Shown here: piece after piece, positions 1 to 5,073 of the stretch | Layout of the letters: every line of letters starts with the position of its first letter | How positions within the stretch are numbered: the stretch's first letter is position 1 | Source of the DNA: Faecalibacterium sp. | Lineage (GTDB): Bacteria; Bacillota; Clostridia; Oscillospirales; Ruminococcaceae | Assembly: GCA_017483235.1 (NCBI GenBank) | Contig: JAFULE010000252.1 | Location: 1-5,073 of the forward strand | Direction: 5' to 3' | Length of the DNA stretch: 5,073 nucleotides | Program-made: the position numbers and the translations under genes | Notes under the pieces: generated by a model | What the model saw: only the letters and a program-made list of their open reading frames with translations | What the model was told of the DNA's origin: nothing | Databases searched by the model: none

Positions 1-413
1 CCGGCGATGGTGCCGGCGTCCTTGGTGGCCTGACGCTGGCTGTCGTTGAAGTAAGCAGGCACGGTGATGACCGCCTCGGTGACGGTTTCGCCCAGGTAAG
101 CCTCGGCGTCAGCCTTCAGCTTCTGCAGGATCATGGCGCTGATCTGCTGGGGGGTGTAGTCCTTACCGTCGGCGCGAACCTTCTGGTTGGTGCCCATCAG
201 GCGCTTAACCGAGGAAATGGTGTTTTCGGGGTTGGTGATGGCCTGACGCTTGGCCACCTGACCCACCAGACGGTCGCCGGTTTTGGTAAAGCCGACAACA
301 GAGGGGGTGGTGCGGGCGCCTTCGGCGTTGGCGATAACGACAGGCTCGCCGCCTTCGATGACGGCAACGCAGCTGTTGGTAGTACCCAGGTCGATACCGA
401 TAATCTTGCTCAT
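1..413 (-). CDS. dnaK: Molecular chaperone DnaK (Hsp70), N-terminal part; 3' end beyond window
   Basis: DnaK is the cytoplasmic ATP-driven chaperone that binds unfolded peptides and cycles with DnaJ and GrpE. Only the first 137 codons (plus two bases) are present, all within the nucleotide-binding domain. Visible are the phosphate-binding motif GIDLGTTNSC (residues 6-15, with Asp8, Thr11 and Thr12), Lys70 in SVKRLMG, and VITVPAYFNDSQRQATKDAG (115-134). All match the Hsp70 family closely. Between RLMG and the YTPQQ segment there are about 10 residues, where E. coli DnaK has about 35. This is the known short form of Gram-positive Hsp70. The ATG at 413 follows a Shine-Dalgarno AGGAGA (426-421) with a 7-base spacer. 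The gene is third after hrcA and grpE, 95 bases downstream of grpE. It should follow the CIRCE promoter, with a possible weak internal promoter of its own. Identity is certain; whether the gene is intact cannot be judged. Confidence 0.98.
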   Translation of the reverse strand, partial: MSKIIGIDLGTTNSCVAVIEGGEPVVIANAEGARTTPSVVGFTKTGDRLVGQVAKRQAITNPENTISSVKRLMGTNQKVRADGKDYTPQQISAMILQKLKADAEAYLGETVTEAVITVPAYFNDSQRQATKDAGTIA

Positions 414-437
414 AGTGTGTTCTCCTCTCAGATGTGT

Positions 438-452
438 GCGGGGGCTGCCCGC
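438..452 (-). other. Small GC hairpin just before the dnaK ribosome-binding site
   Basis: GCGGG (438-442) pairs with CCCGC (448-452) around a 5-base loop. In the minus-strand mRNA it would form 11 bases upstream of the AGGAGA of dnaK (426-421). No U-tract follows it in that direction, so it is not a terminator. It could protect a processed dnaK message or affect translation, but a 5-bp stem in GC-rich DNA may be chance. Confidence 0.25.
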
Positions 453-458
453 GTTTTA

Positions 459-487
459 TTTATCAGAATGTTTTTCGCTTTATTCAA
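459..487 (-). promoter_or_regulatory. Possible weak internal SigA promoter for dnaK
   Basis: On the minus strand TTGAAT (487-482; 4 of 6 to TTGACA) is followed after exactly 17 bases by GATAAA (464-459; 4 of 6 to TATAAT). It lies in the AT-richer part of the grpE-dnaK gap, about 46 bases before the dnaK start. The match is weak. Its -35 box overlaps the foot of the neighbouring hairpin (486-505). Extra transcription of dnaK from such a site is inference only. Confidence 0.22.
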
Positions 488-505
488 AACGCCAGCCGGC
501 GTTTT
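486..505 (-). terminator. Intercistronic hairpin after grpE, possible partial terminator or processing site
   Basis: AAAACGCC (486-493) and GGCGTTTT (498-505) form a perfect 8-bp stem with a 4-base loop. The hairpin lies 3 bases past the grpE stop codon. In the minus-strand transcript the stem ends in UUUU and then G, so the U-tract is short. Complete termination is unlikely, because dnaK normally shares the transcript. A partial attenuator, an RNase stop or an mRNA processing element are all possible. Confidence 0.4.
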
Positions 506-508
506 TGC

Positions 509-1135
509 TTATTCGGCAACCACCACAGTGGCGTGGCGGATGATCTTGTCGCCGATGCGGTAGCCCTTCTGGTATACCGTAACGACGGTGCCGCTTTCGG
601 TGCCTTCGGGGGCAGGCACCTGCTGTACGGCGTTCATCAGGTTGGGGTCAAAGGGCTTGCCCAGCGCCTCGATCTCGGTGATGTGCAGCGCTTCAAAGGC
701 TTTGGCGGCCTTATCCAGGGTCATGGTCACGCCCTTTTTATAGTTTTCGTCGGTGGTGGGGGCGTTGGCAGCCATGTCCAGCGTATCCAGAATGGGAATG
801 ATCTGGCCGGCCGCAAAGCTTACACCGTCGTTGAACTTCTGTTCGGCCTCGCGCGCCGACCGCTTGCGGAAGTTGTCGTACTCGGCGGCGGTGCGCAGCA
901 GCTGGTCTTTGGTCTGGGCAGCGGCCGCTTCGGCAGCCTCCAGCTTGGTTTTCATGGCTTCCAGCTCGTGGTTCTTTTTAAACCAGCCCTTTTTCTTGTC
1001 GGCGGCAGCCTCGGCTTCGGCCTCGGGGGCGGCAGCCTCTTCAGCGGGCTGCTCGGCAGCAGCTTCCTCCACGGGGGTGGTTTCCACTTCGGCCTCGGCG
1101 GTTTCTTCCGCGGGCTTTTTGATCTCTTCGCTCAT
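509..1135 (-). CDS. grpE: Nucleotide exchange factor GrpE
   Basis: GrpE is a cytoplasmic homodimer that releases ADP from DnaK and so resets its substrate cycle. The 208-residue protein starts with a disordered-looking Ala/Glu-rich tail (2-46). A short basic patch KKKGWFKK (47-54) follows, then a long coiled-coil helix (about 55-105) containing the family motif AAEYDNFRKRS (83-93). The C-terminal beta domain carries GKPFDPNLMNAV (159-170) and VYQKGYRIGDKIIRHATVVVA (187-207), the conserved DnaK-contact region. Length is within the usual 180-210 range. The ATG at 1135 is preceded by AGGAGG (1151-1146) at a slightly long 10-base spacing. The gene lies 27 bases after hrcA and before dnaK, so it is co-transcribed under CIRCE/HrcA control. 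The acidic Ala-rich head is longer than average, but such tails vary between species. A minus-strand hairpin follows the stop codon. Confidence 0.98.
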   Translation of the reverse strand: MSEEIKKPAEETAEAEVETTPVEEAAAEQPAEEAAAPEAEAEAAADKKKGWFKKNHELEAMKTKLEAAEAAAAQTKDQLLRTAAEYDNFRKRSAREAEQKFNDGVSFAAGQIIPILDTLDMAANAPTTDENYKKGVTMTLDKAAKAFEALHITEIEALGKPFDPNLMNAVQQVPAPEGTESGTVVTVYQKGYRIGDKIIRHATVVVAE

Positions 1136-1162
1136 TGGGGGGATGCCTCCTGTTCAATATTG

Positions 1163-2170
1163 TCAACCGGTCATGCCTTTGCCCAGTTCGCCGGCAAAGG
1201 CTTCCAGAATGGGGATCAGCTTGGGGAAGGGCATGCGCGCCGGGCCCACCAGTGCGATGGTGCCGCTTAAACCGCCGCCCACCAGATACCGCCGGCTGAT
1301 CACGCACAGGCCGGGCATTTCGGGGGCGAAGTCTTCCCCCAGAAACACGGTGGTGGCGTTGGTGGCCGGGGTGATCATGCGGCCGGCCGCTTCGTCGTCG
1401 TTCAGGGTGGCCAGCAATCGCTGCTGGTAGTTTGCCAGCTCGGGCCAGCTGAGCAGGTTCTGCTCGCCGCCAAGGTACACATGGGGGTTGGCACAGTCTT
1501 CCAGCAGCGCCGCGGCGGCATTGACCACCGGGGCCAGATCGGCGCCGGCTTCGGCACGGGTCTGGGCCAGCAGCTGGCGGCTCAAATCCATATAGGCCAC
1601 AAAGGTCAGCCGGCTGTTCAGCAGTGCGGCCAGCGCGGCCGCTTTTTCACGGGTAAGGCCTATCTGGACACGCGCCACACGGGTGCGGGCATAGCCGGCA
1701 TTGGTAACCGCCAGTACCGCAGCCGAGTACCGCCCCACCTGCACCACCTCGTAGTGCACGATGCAAAGGTCGTCGGCGCGGGGGGTGGTGACCGCGGCAG
1801 TGTAGCCGGTCATACGGGCAAGGGCCTTGGCCGCGCCCTGTGCCAGCTGGTCCGGCTCCTGATCCAGTGCGGCAAAGGTTGCCCGGATCTGGGCGGCAGT
1901 GGCAGCGTCCAGCGGCTGGCTGTGCTGCTGCAGCAGATGGTCAAGGTAATAGCGGTAGCCCTTGGCGCTGGGCACGCGGCCCGCACTGGTGTGGGGCTGC
2001 TCCAGCAGGCCAAGCTTGGTCAGGGCGGCCATTTCGTTGCGCAGCGTGGCACTGGACACCGCCATATCAAAATGGCTGGCCAGCAGGCCGCTGCCCACCG
2101 GTTCGCCCTCAAGGCCGTACAGCGCCACAATGGCCTGCAGTACCCGCTGCTTGCGTTCGTCCACGGTCAT
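1163..2170 (-). CDS. hrcA: Heat-inducible transcription repressor HrcA
   Basis: HrcA dimers bind CIRCE operators and repress the dnaK (and often groESL) operons. GroEL keeps HrcA active, so misfolded protein relieves repression. The 335-residue protein is close to the usual ~340. Residues 4-75 form the winged-helix DNA-binding domain, with EGEPVGSGLL (21-30), the recognition stretch VSSATLRNEMAAL (38-50) and the wing GLLEQPHTSAGRVPS (54-68). The middle is the GAF-like dimerisation region. Towards the C-terminus are VYLGGEQNLL (231-240) and the terminal family motif GTIALVGPARM (303-313). The ATG at 2170 has GGGAGGG (2186-2180) 9 bases upstream and gives the normal N-terminus. It is the first gene of the hrcA-grpE-dnaK operon. 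A SigA promoter and a CIRCE site lie directly upstream, so the gene is autoregulated. No truncation or frameshift is seen. Confidence 0.97.
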   Translation of the reverse strand: MTVDERKQRVLQAIVALYGLEGEPVGSGLLASHFDMAVSSATLRNEMAALTKLGLLEQPHTSAGRVPSAKGYRYYLDHLLQQHSQPLDAATAAQIRATFAALDQEPDQLAQGAAKALARMTGYTAAVTTPRADDLCIVHYEVVQVGRYSAAVLAVTNAGYARTRVARVQIGLTREKAAALAALLNSRLTFVAYMDLSRQLLAQTRAEAGADLAPVVNAAAALLEDCANPHVYLGGEQNLLSWPELANYQQRLLATLNDDEAAGRMITPATNATTVFLGEDFAPEMPGLCVISRRYLVGGGLSGTIALVGPARMPFPKLIPILEAFAGELGKGMTG

Positions 2171-2201
2171 TGGCGCTGTCCCTCCCGGTTTTTTATTTGT
2201 T

Positions 2202-2228
2202 TTAGCACTCGTTTCGGTTGAGTGCTAA
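2202..2228 (-). promoter_or_regulatory. CIRCE operator (HrcA binding site)
   Basis: The inverted repeat is TTAGCACTC-N9-GAGTGCTAA (2202-2210 and 2220-2228), identical to the CIRCE consensus. Pairing extends three bases outward on each side (2199-2231), giving 12-bp perfect arms. It lies 31 bases upstream of the hrcA start and immediately downstream of the -10 box. The predicted transcription start (about 2226) is therefore inside the operator. HrcA bound here should block the promoter and release it on heat or unfolded-protein stress. Confidence 0.98.
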
Positions 2229-2232
2229 AACC

Positions 2233-2260
2233 ATTATATGCTTTTTTGCCAAGGTGTCAA
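2233..2260 (-). promoter_or_regulatory. SigA promoter of the hrcA-grpE-dnaK operon
   Basis: On the minus strand a perfect -35 TTGACA (2260-2255) is followed after 16 bases by a perfect -10 TATAAT (2238-2233). The spacing is one base short of the optimum. Predicted transcription begins near 2226, giving a leader of about 55 bases to hrcA. Two consensus boxes next to CIRCE are typical of a strong vegetative promoter held down by HrcA. Confidence 0.93.
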
Positions 2261-2321
2261 GTACCGTGGCCGAACTTTCGCAAAGATTAACGGTTTTGTC
2301 ATAAACGGGCAAGATTTCGGC

Positions 2322-2360
2322 AAAAAACGGCCTGTTCCCTTGCGAAAACAGGCCGTTTTT
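2322..2360 (-). terminator. Rho-independent terminator after spoVT, U-tract on both strands
   Basis: AAAAACGGCCTGTT (2323-2336) and AACAGGCCGTTTTT (2347-2360) form a 14-bp perfect stem with a 10-base loop. Read on the minus strand it ends in six U residues (2327-2322) and lies 31 bases after the spoVT stop. It should stop spoVT transcription before the heat-shock promoter at 2260. The mirror arm also ends in five T on the plus strand, so it could act in both directions, although no plus-strand gene is seen. Confidence 0.92.
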
Positions 2361-2391
2361 GGGGGTGTGGCCCCATTTTTTAGGGGTGCGG

Positions 2392-2934
2392 TTACTGCTC
2401 CATCTGGCGGGCAAGGTACAACGCTGCCACCAGAATTGCCTTGATCTGGGCTTCGGTGGGGCGCTCGGCAGCATCGTCGCACAGCAGGGCCACCGCCCCC
2501 ACCACATCCCCCGCCGCCACAATGGGGGCGGCAGTCAGCAGGTGCCGGGCCGAGCCCTCACAGGGGTACACAGCGCGGTCGGCAGCGCCGGGGTATTCGT
2601 AGCTTTTGCGGCTGTCCATCAGCTTTTCCAGCGGCAGCGAGATGCGCCGGTCCATCACATCCTTTTTGCCGGCGCCGGCGGCGGCGATCACATGGTCGCG
2701 GTCGCACACGATGGCAGGCAGGGCAAAGCTTTTGTACAATACCTCGGCATACTGGGTGGCCTCTTCGCCCAGCTCGCCAATGGGGGAATACTTTTTAAAG
2801 ATGACCTCGCCCTCGGGGGTGGTGAAAATTTCCAGCGGGTCGCCCTGACGGATGCGCTGGGTACGGCGGATCTCTTTTGGGATGACCACCCGGCCCAGAT
2901 CGTCGATGCGGCGCACAATACCGGTTGCTTTCAT
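2392..2934 (-). CDS. spoVT: Stage V sporulation protein T, AbrB-family regulator
   Basis: SpoVT is a tetrameric transcription factor that, in Bacillus, tunes SigG-dependent genes in the forespore. The 180-residue length matches the usual ~178. Residues 1-50 are the AbrB/MazE-type swapped-hairpin DNA-binding domain, with MKATGIVRRIDDLGRVVIPK (1-20), EIRRTQRI and GDPLEIF. These are nearly identical to the classical SpoVT N-terminus as I recall it. Residues 55-178 form the GAF-like sensory domain, with IVCDRDHVIAAAGAGKK (75-91), APIVAAGDVVGAVALL (136-151) and the characteristic C-terminus LARQMEQ. The ATG at 2934 is preceded by AGAGG (2947-2943) with an 8-base spacer. The gene is apparently monocistronic, with a terminator on each side. 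SpoVT is preferred over AbrB or Abh, which lack the GAF half. Its presence suggests a spore-forming lineage, but some non-sporulating Clostridia also keep SpoVT-like regulators. Confidence 0.93.
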   Translation of the reverse strand: MKATGIVRRIDDLGRVVIPKEIRRTQRIRQGDPLEIFTTPEGEVIFKKYSPIGELGEEATQYAEVLYKSFALPAIVCDRDHVIAAAGAGKKDVMDRRISLPLEKLMDSRKSYEYPGAADRAVYPCEGSARHLLTAAPIVAAGDVVGAVALLCDDAAERPTEAQIKAILVAALYLARQMEQ

Positions 2935-2961
2935 AGTGGGTACCTCTCTTTGTTTTCAGCT

Positions 2962-2989
2962 TGCCTTTCTATTGTCTGTAAAAAAGGCA
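2962..2989. repeat. Inverted repeat upstream of spoVT
   Basis: TGCCTTT (2962-2968) and AAAGGCA (2983-2989) are perfect inverted arms separated by 14 bases. They bracket the possible -10 element of spoVT. An operator for a dimeric regulator, or SpoVT autoregulation, is possible. A 7-bp repeat alone is weak evidence. Confidence 0.3.
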
Positions 2990-2998
2990 GAAATATAC
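2970..2998 (-). promoter_or_regulatory. Possible SigG-like promoter of spoVT
   Basis: On the minus strand GTATA (2998-2994) fits the -35 pattern GHATR of forespore SigG. After 17 bases comes GACAATA (2976-2970), a partial fit (3 of 5 fixed positions) to the -10 pattern CATNNTA. No acceptable SigA -35 box lies at the matching distance. The promoter must lie in this short region, because a terminator ends just upstream at 3001. B. subtilis spoVT is SigG-dependent, which makes the reading plausible but unproven. Confidence 0.3.
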
Positions 2999-3000
2999 TG

Positions 3001-3038
3001 AAAAGGAAAAGGGCGGTGGCAAAATGCCACCGCCCTTT
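3001..3038 (-). terminator. Rho-independent terminator of the surface-protein gene
   Basis: AAAGGGCGGTGGCA (3008-3021) pairs perfectly with TGCCACCGCCCTTT (3025-3038) around a 3-base loop, or a 5-base loop if the closing A-T pair opens. The minus-strand transcript ends in UUUUCCUUUU (3010-3001). It begins 9 bases after the TAA at 3048-3050. This strong GC stem should prevent read-through into spoVT. Confidence 0.93.
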
Positions 3039-3047
3039 CAGTAAGGG

Positions 3048-5073
3048 TTATTCTTCTTCAAGGTTTTCCTGTTTGTTTTTGCGCAAAGCATGGGTTGCCC
3101 CAGCGGCGCTGCAGCCGCCGACCAATGCCAATGCAGTCCACAGCCCCAATACAGTGGGGTCGCCGGTTTTAGGTGATACCGGCGCGGCAGGTGCCGGTGC
3201 CGGAACAGGCGCTGCAGTGGGCGCAGGGGTTGCGGTAGGCGCTGCGGTGGGCACGGGGGTGGCAGTAGGCGCAGGAGTTGCAGTAGGCGCTGCAGTGGGC
3301 GCAGGAGTTGCGGTAGGCGCTGCAGTAGGCGCAGGAGTTGCGGTAGGCGCTGCAGTAGGCGCAGGGGTGGCAGTGGGAACTGCAGTGGGCGCAGGAGTTG
3401 CGGTGGGCGCTGCAGTGGGCGCAGGAGTTGCGGTAGGAGTAATGTTCCGGACGATCTCCAGCTCACCGGCGTCGGTCTTCTGAATTTTGAAGGTGTTATT
3501 GGGGTACTGGCTTGCGGCCGGCACGAAATAATCGGCAGCAGTCGCCGAAGCCATACAATCGTTCCAGTTGGATGTAAAGGTGCCGGTTTTGCTGCCATTG
3601 GCATCTTTGAAGTACATGGAGACAGGTGCTGCCGGCCGGGTCAATGCATCGGAAATGAAAATGGGCTTATCGACCTGGACGGTGCCGTTGATGACCGGGC
3701 TGCCATCCATGTCCATAGAAGCATTTTCACCCGCCACATAAACAGCCCAGCTGCCGGTGCCCGTCACCGTGCCGCCGTACAGGTTATACTTACCGTTGCC
3801 GTAATCGACCTTTACTGCGCTGTAGCCGCTGGCGGTCGTCAGGGTGCCGCCATACTGGTTGAAGGTACAGCTCGAACCGTTCGAGCATTCGTAAGCGCAG
3901 CCGCTGCTGCCTTTGAGGGTGCCGCTGTACAGGGCAAACACCACATCGCAAGCGTTGCTCCAGCCGCCTGCGGTCTTTTTGCGGGTGCGGACCGCCGCAC
4001 CGGAAGAGGTGTTTTCGATCAGGCCGGTGCCCGCGCAATCGCACACTGTAAAGGTGGTGCTGTCACCAAGGCAGACCGTGCCGTCGGCGCTGCTGCCGGT
4101 GATCTTATGGCCGTTCAGGCACAGGATCGCTCTGCCGGCAAACGGCAGCGCCTCGCTGAGGGTGATGTCGTTTGTCAGATAGTAGTTACCGTCGGCCATG
4201 GCTGCCAGCCCGGCCTGATCGGCAACCGCGATCCAGCTGCTGTTGACCGCATGGACCGCGTTGGTGCAGGCGCTGTCGCCGCACAAGGGGTGGCTGCTGT
4301 GCTGAGGGAGAGGTGCAGCAACAGACTTAAACCACTTGTAGTTTGCGTTGTTTGTGCTGTTGTAGGTTTCCGGATTTGCGCCGGAAGCATCGGTGCTGGC
4401 CTGCGCGGTTACATTCGACAGGGTGGCCGTCTGACGCAGCGCCTGAGTGCTGCCAATGGCGGTCAGGGTGCCGCCGGTGATGTTCAGGGTACTGCCGCTG
4501 TTCCGGTTATCATAGGCAATGCCATAGGTACCGCCGGTGGCGGTGACCTGCGCCTGCTCGGCAACGGTAATGGCGCCCACGTCCGAGTTGTTGGTGATGC
4601 CCGCCCCGTTCTGACCGACGGCGTTCAGGGTGGCATTGCCTTTTACGGTAATATTTTCCCACACCCAGATACCGTTTCCCATACCAGTGGCATTCAGAGT
4701 ACCGTCACCCTGAATGGTAAGGCTCATGCCGCGGCCGGTAACCCAGCCGGTCTCGCCCACAATGGCAGGCCTTCCGCTGACATTGGTGACCGAGTTGGTA
4801 CCCCTCAGGTCGATGGTCAGATGATAGGCTGCAGGGCCGCCGCCAGCGGCACTTGCTGTCATGACAATGCTGCCGTCGGTGATCGTCAGGTTGTTCAGAT
4901 AGAGGGTCTTGTCCTTAAAATAGGCAACATAGCTGCCGCCGTTGTTGCCGGCAGTAGCCGCAGCGGCATCATTCGCGGTGAGACACTGGTCCTCCCCAAG
5001 GACAACGCCGCCTACCTCTACGGTACAGACATCGGTGTCTGCCGCAAACGCCGTCATCGACATAACAGACAGC
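3048..5073 (-). CDS. Secreted, sortase-anchored beta-helix-like surface protein, N-terminus beyond window
   Basis: The gene runs off the right edge, with 674 complete codons present. Numbering here starts at the Met at 5063. That Met is not the true start: the frame stays open to the edge, and LSVMSMTAFA-AD is the end of a signal peptide with an AxA cleavage site (after residue 7). Residues 9-250 are Gly/Thr/Asn-rich, with beta-strand-like repeats (LYLNNLTITDG at 54-64, LTIQGDGTLNATG at 115-127, LNITGGTLTAIG at 193-204) and no Cys after 27. Residues 251-400 carry ten Cys, a HxxHxxCxxxxCxxxxH cluster (255-271), YYLTNDITL (294-302) and LCLNGHKITG (314-323). GGTLTT and GGTVTG (405-410, 430-435) look like right-handed beta-helix rungs. 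A PT/PA linker (543-629), the sorting motif SPKTGD (630-635), a hydrophobic segment (about 637-662) and RKNKQENLEEE finish the protein. It resembles gut Clostridia surface proteins with beta-helix and carbohydrate-binding-like folds. Adhesion or glycan binding is a guess; no catalytic motif is seen. Confidence 0.92.
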   Translation of the reverse strand, partial: LSVMSMTAFAADTDVCTVEVGGVVLGEDQCLTANDAAAATAGNNGGSYVAYFKDKTLYLNNLTITDGSIVMTASAAGGGPAAYHLTIDLRGTNSVTNVSGRPAIVGETGWVTGRGMSLTIQGDGTLNATGMGNGIWVWENITVKGNATLNAVGQNGAGITNNSDVGAITVAEQAQVTATGGTYGIAYDNRNSGSTLNITGGTLTAIGSTQALRQTATLSNVTAQASTDASGANPETYNSTNNANYKWFKSVAAPLPQHSSHPLCGDSACTNAVHAVNSSWIAVADQAGLAAMADGNYYLTNDITLSEALPFAGRAILCLNGHKITGSSADGTVCLGDSTTFTVCDCAGTGLIENTSSGAAVRTRKKTAGGWSNACDVVFALYSGTLKGSSGCAYECSNGSSCTFNQYGGTLTTASGYSAVKVDYGNGKYNLYGGTVTGTGSWAVYVAGENASMDMDGSPVINGTVQVDKPIFISDALTRPAAPVSMYFKDANGSKTGTFTSNWNDCMASATAADYFVPAASQYPNNTFKIQKTDAGELEIVRNITPTATPAPTAAPTATPAPTAVPTATPAPTAAPTATPAPTAAPTATPAPTAAPTATPAPTATPVPTAAPTATPAPTAAPVPAPAPAAPVSPKTGDPTVLGLWTALALVGGCSAAGATHALRKNKQENLEEE
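3051..3176 (-). other. Cell-wall sorting signal (SPKTGD, membrane segment, charged tail)
   Basis: This covers the last 42 codons of the surface protein. SPKTGD (3176-3159) corresponds to the LPxTG box, with Ser in place of Leu. A hydrophobic stretch from VLGLWTALALVGG onward spans the membrane, and RKNK gives the positive stop. An acidic ENLEEE end is added after the basic residues. A sortase should cut between Thr and Gly and attach the protein to peptidoglycan. No sortase gene is in the window. Confidence 0.85.
3211..3438 (-). repeat. 30-bp in-frame tandem repeat coding for the PTATPAPTAA linker
   Basis: Seven 30-bp units (3211-3270 and 3289-3438) and one 18-bp partial unit (3271-3288) lie end to end. 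They differ mostly at single bases, many at third codon positions. Each full unit encodes PTATPAPTAA or a one-residue variant. The whole gives a 76-residue extended, probably wall-spanning stalk (543-618). All lengths are multiples of three, so copy-number change keeps the frame. Confidence 0.95.
5043..5073 (-). other. C-terminal end of the signal peptide of the surface protein
   Basis: The codons from the window edge to 5043 read LSVMSMTAFA, followed by ADTD. A5-F6-A7 fits the AxA rule for signal peptidase I, with cleavage expected before A8. The basic n-region and most of the hydrophobic core lie outside the window. Export by the Sec route is inferred from this and from the sorting tail. 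Confidence 0.8.

Noticed and set aside
434..1270. Plus-strand open frame opposite grpE and hrcA (278 codons)
   Set aside because: It is antisense to two certain genes. The Gly/Leu/Phe-rich product is typical of the reverse complement of Ala/Glu-rich GrpE, and there is no convincing ribosome-binding site.
1481..2221. Plus-strand open frame opposite hrcA (246 codons)
   Set aside because: It is fully antisense to HrcA, whose family motifs are clear, and it runs through CIRCE.
2251..2265. CtsR-type operator (GGTCAAA-like) near the heat-shock promoter
   Set aside because: Only a single loose half-site, GGTGTCAA, is present. It is simply the complement of the -35 box, with no paired second half.
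2366..2390. Second terminator made by CCCC...GGGG around the T-run near the spoVT stop
   Set aside because: Only about four pairs form, with the T-run in the loop rather than after the stem. The strong hairpin at 2322-2360 explains termination.
3211..3438. 30-bp repeats as a CRISPR array
   Set aside because: The units are directly adjacent with no spacers, and they encode an in-frame linker of a cell-wall protein.
2359..3483. Long plus-strand open frame (374 codons)
   Set aside because: It crosses two terminators, spoVT and the 30-bp repeat array in antisense. Its repetitive GVAVGAAVG product is the shadow of the PT linker, and it resembles no known family.
3038..3604. Minus-strand frame with LLRPLQRLPQ repeats
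   Set aside because: It is an out-of-frame reading of the tandem repeat inside the surface-protein gene and runs into the terminator. The repeats look striking only because the DNA unit is 30 bp.

Overview
The window looks like a GC-rich chromosomal segment from a Gram-positive Clostridia member. The best fit is the Oscillospiraceae/Ruminococcaceae (Faecalibacterium, Gemmiger or Subdoligranulum-like). Four things point there: a CIRCE-controlled hrcA-grpE-dnaK order, a DnaK without the N-terminal insert of Gram-negative bacteria, a spoVT gene, and a secreted protein ending in a Pro/Thr/Ala linker and a PKTG-type sortase signal. The genus is inference; no rRNA or marker gene is present to fix it. 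All supported genes are on the minus strand, so they read from high to low coordinates.

Reading in the direction of transcription: (1) 5073-3048 holds most of a large exported, probably sortase-anchored surface protein. Its start lies beyond the window. It has a Cys-poor repetitive half, a Cys-rich beta-helix-like half, a 76-residue PT/PA linker encoded by 30-bp tandem repeats, and a cell-wall sorting tail. It ends in a strong terminator (3038-3001). (2) 2934-2392 encodes SpoVT, an AbrB-type DNA-binding regulator of late sporulation, with a possible SigG-like promoter and its own terminator (2360-2322). (3) 2260-2202 is a near-perfect SigA promoter overlapped by a CIRCE operator. It drives hrcA (2170-1163), grpE (1135-509) and dnaK (413 to beyond base 1). 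HrcA represses this operon through CIRCE. GrpE is the nucleotide exchange factor for DnaK. dnaJ would be expected just outside the left edge but cannot be seen.

The gaps are short (95, 27, 221 and 113 bases), and no stretch over 300 bases lacks a gene. The 95-base grpE-dnaK gap holds two small hairpins and a weak possible internal promoter.

I see no new multi-gene system, mobile element, CRISPR array or RNA gene. The heat-shock and spoVT parts are conventional. The least characterised object is the surface protein, whose His/Cys cluster, Cys-rich half and variable-length linker deserve the closest look.
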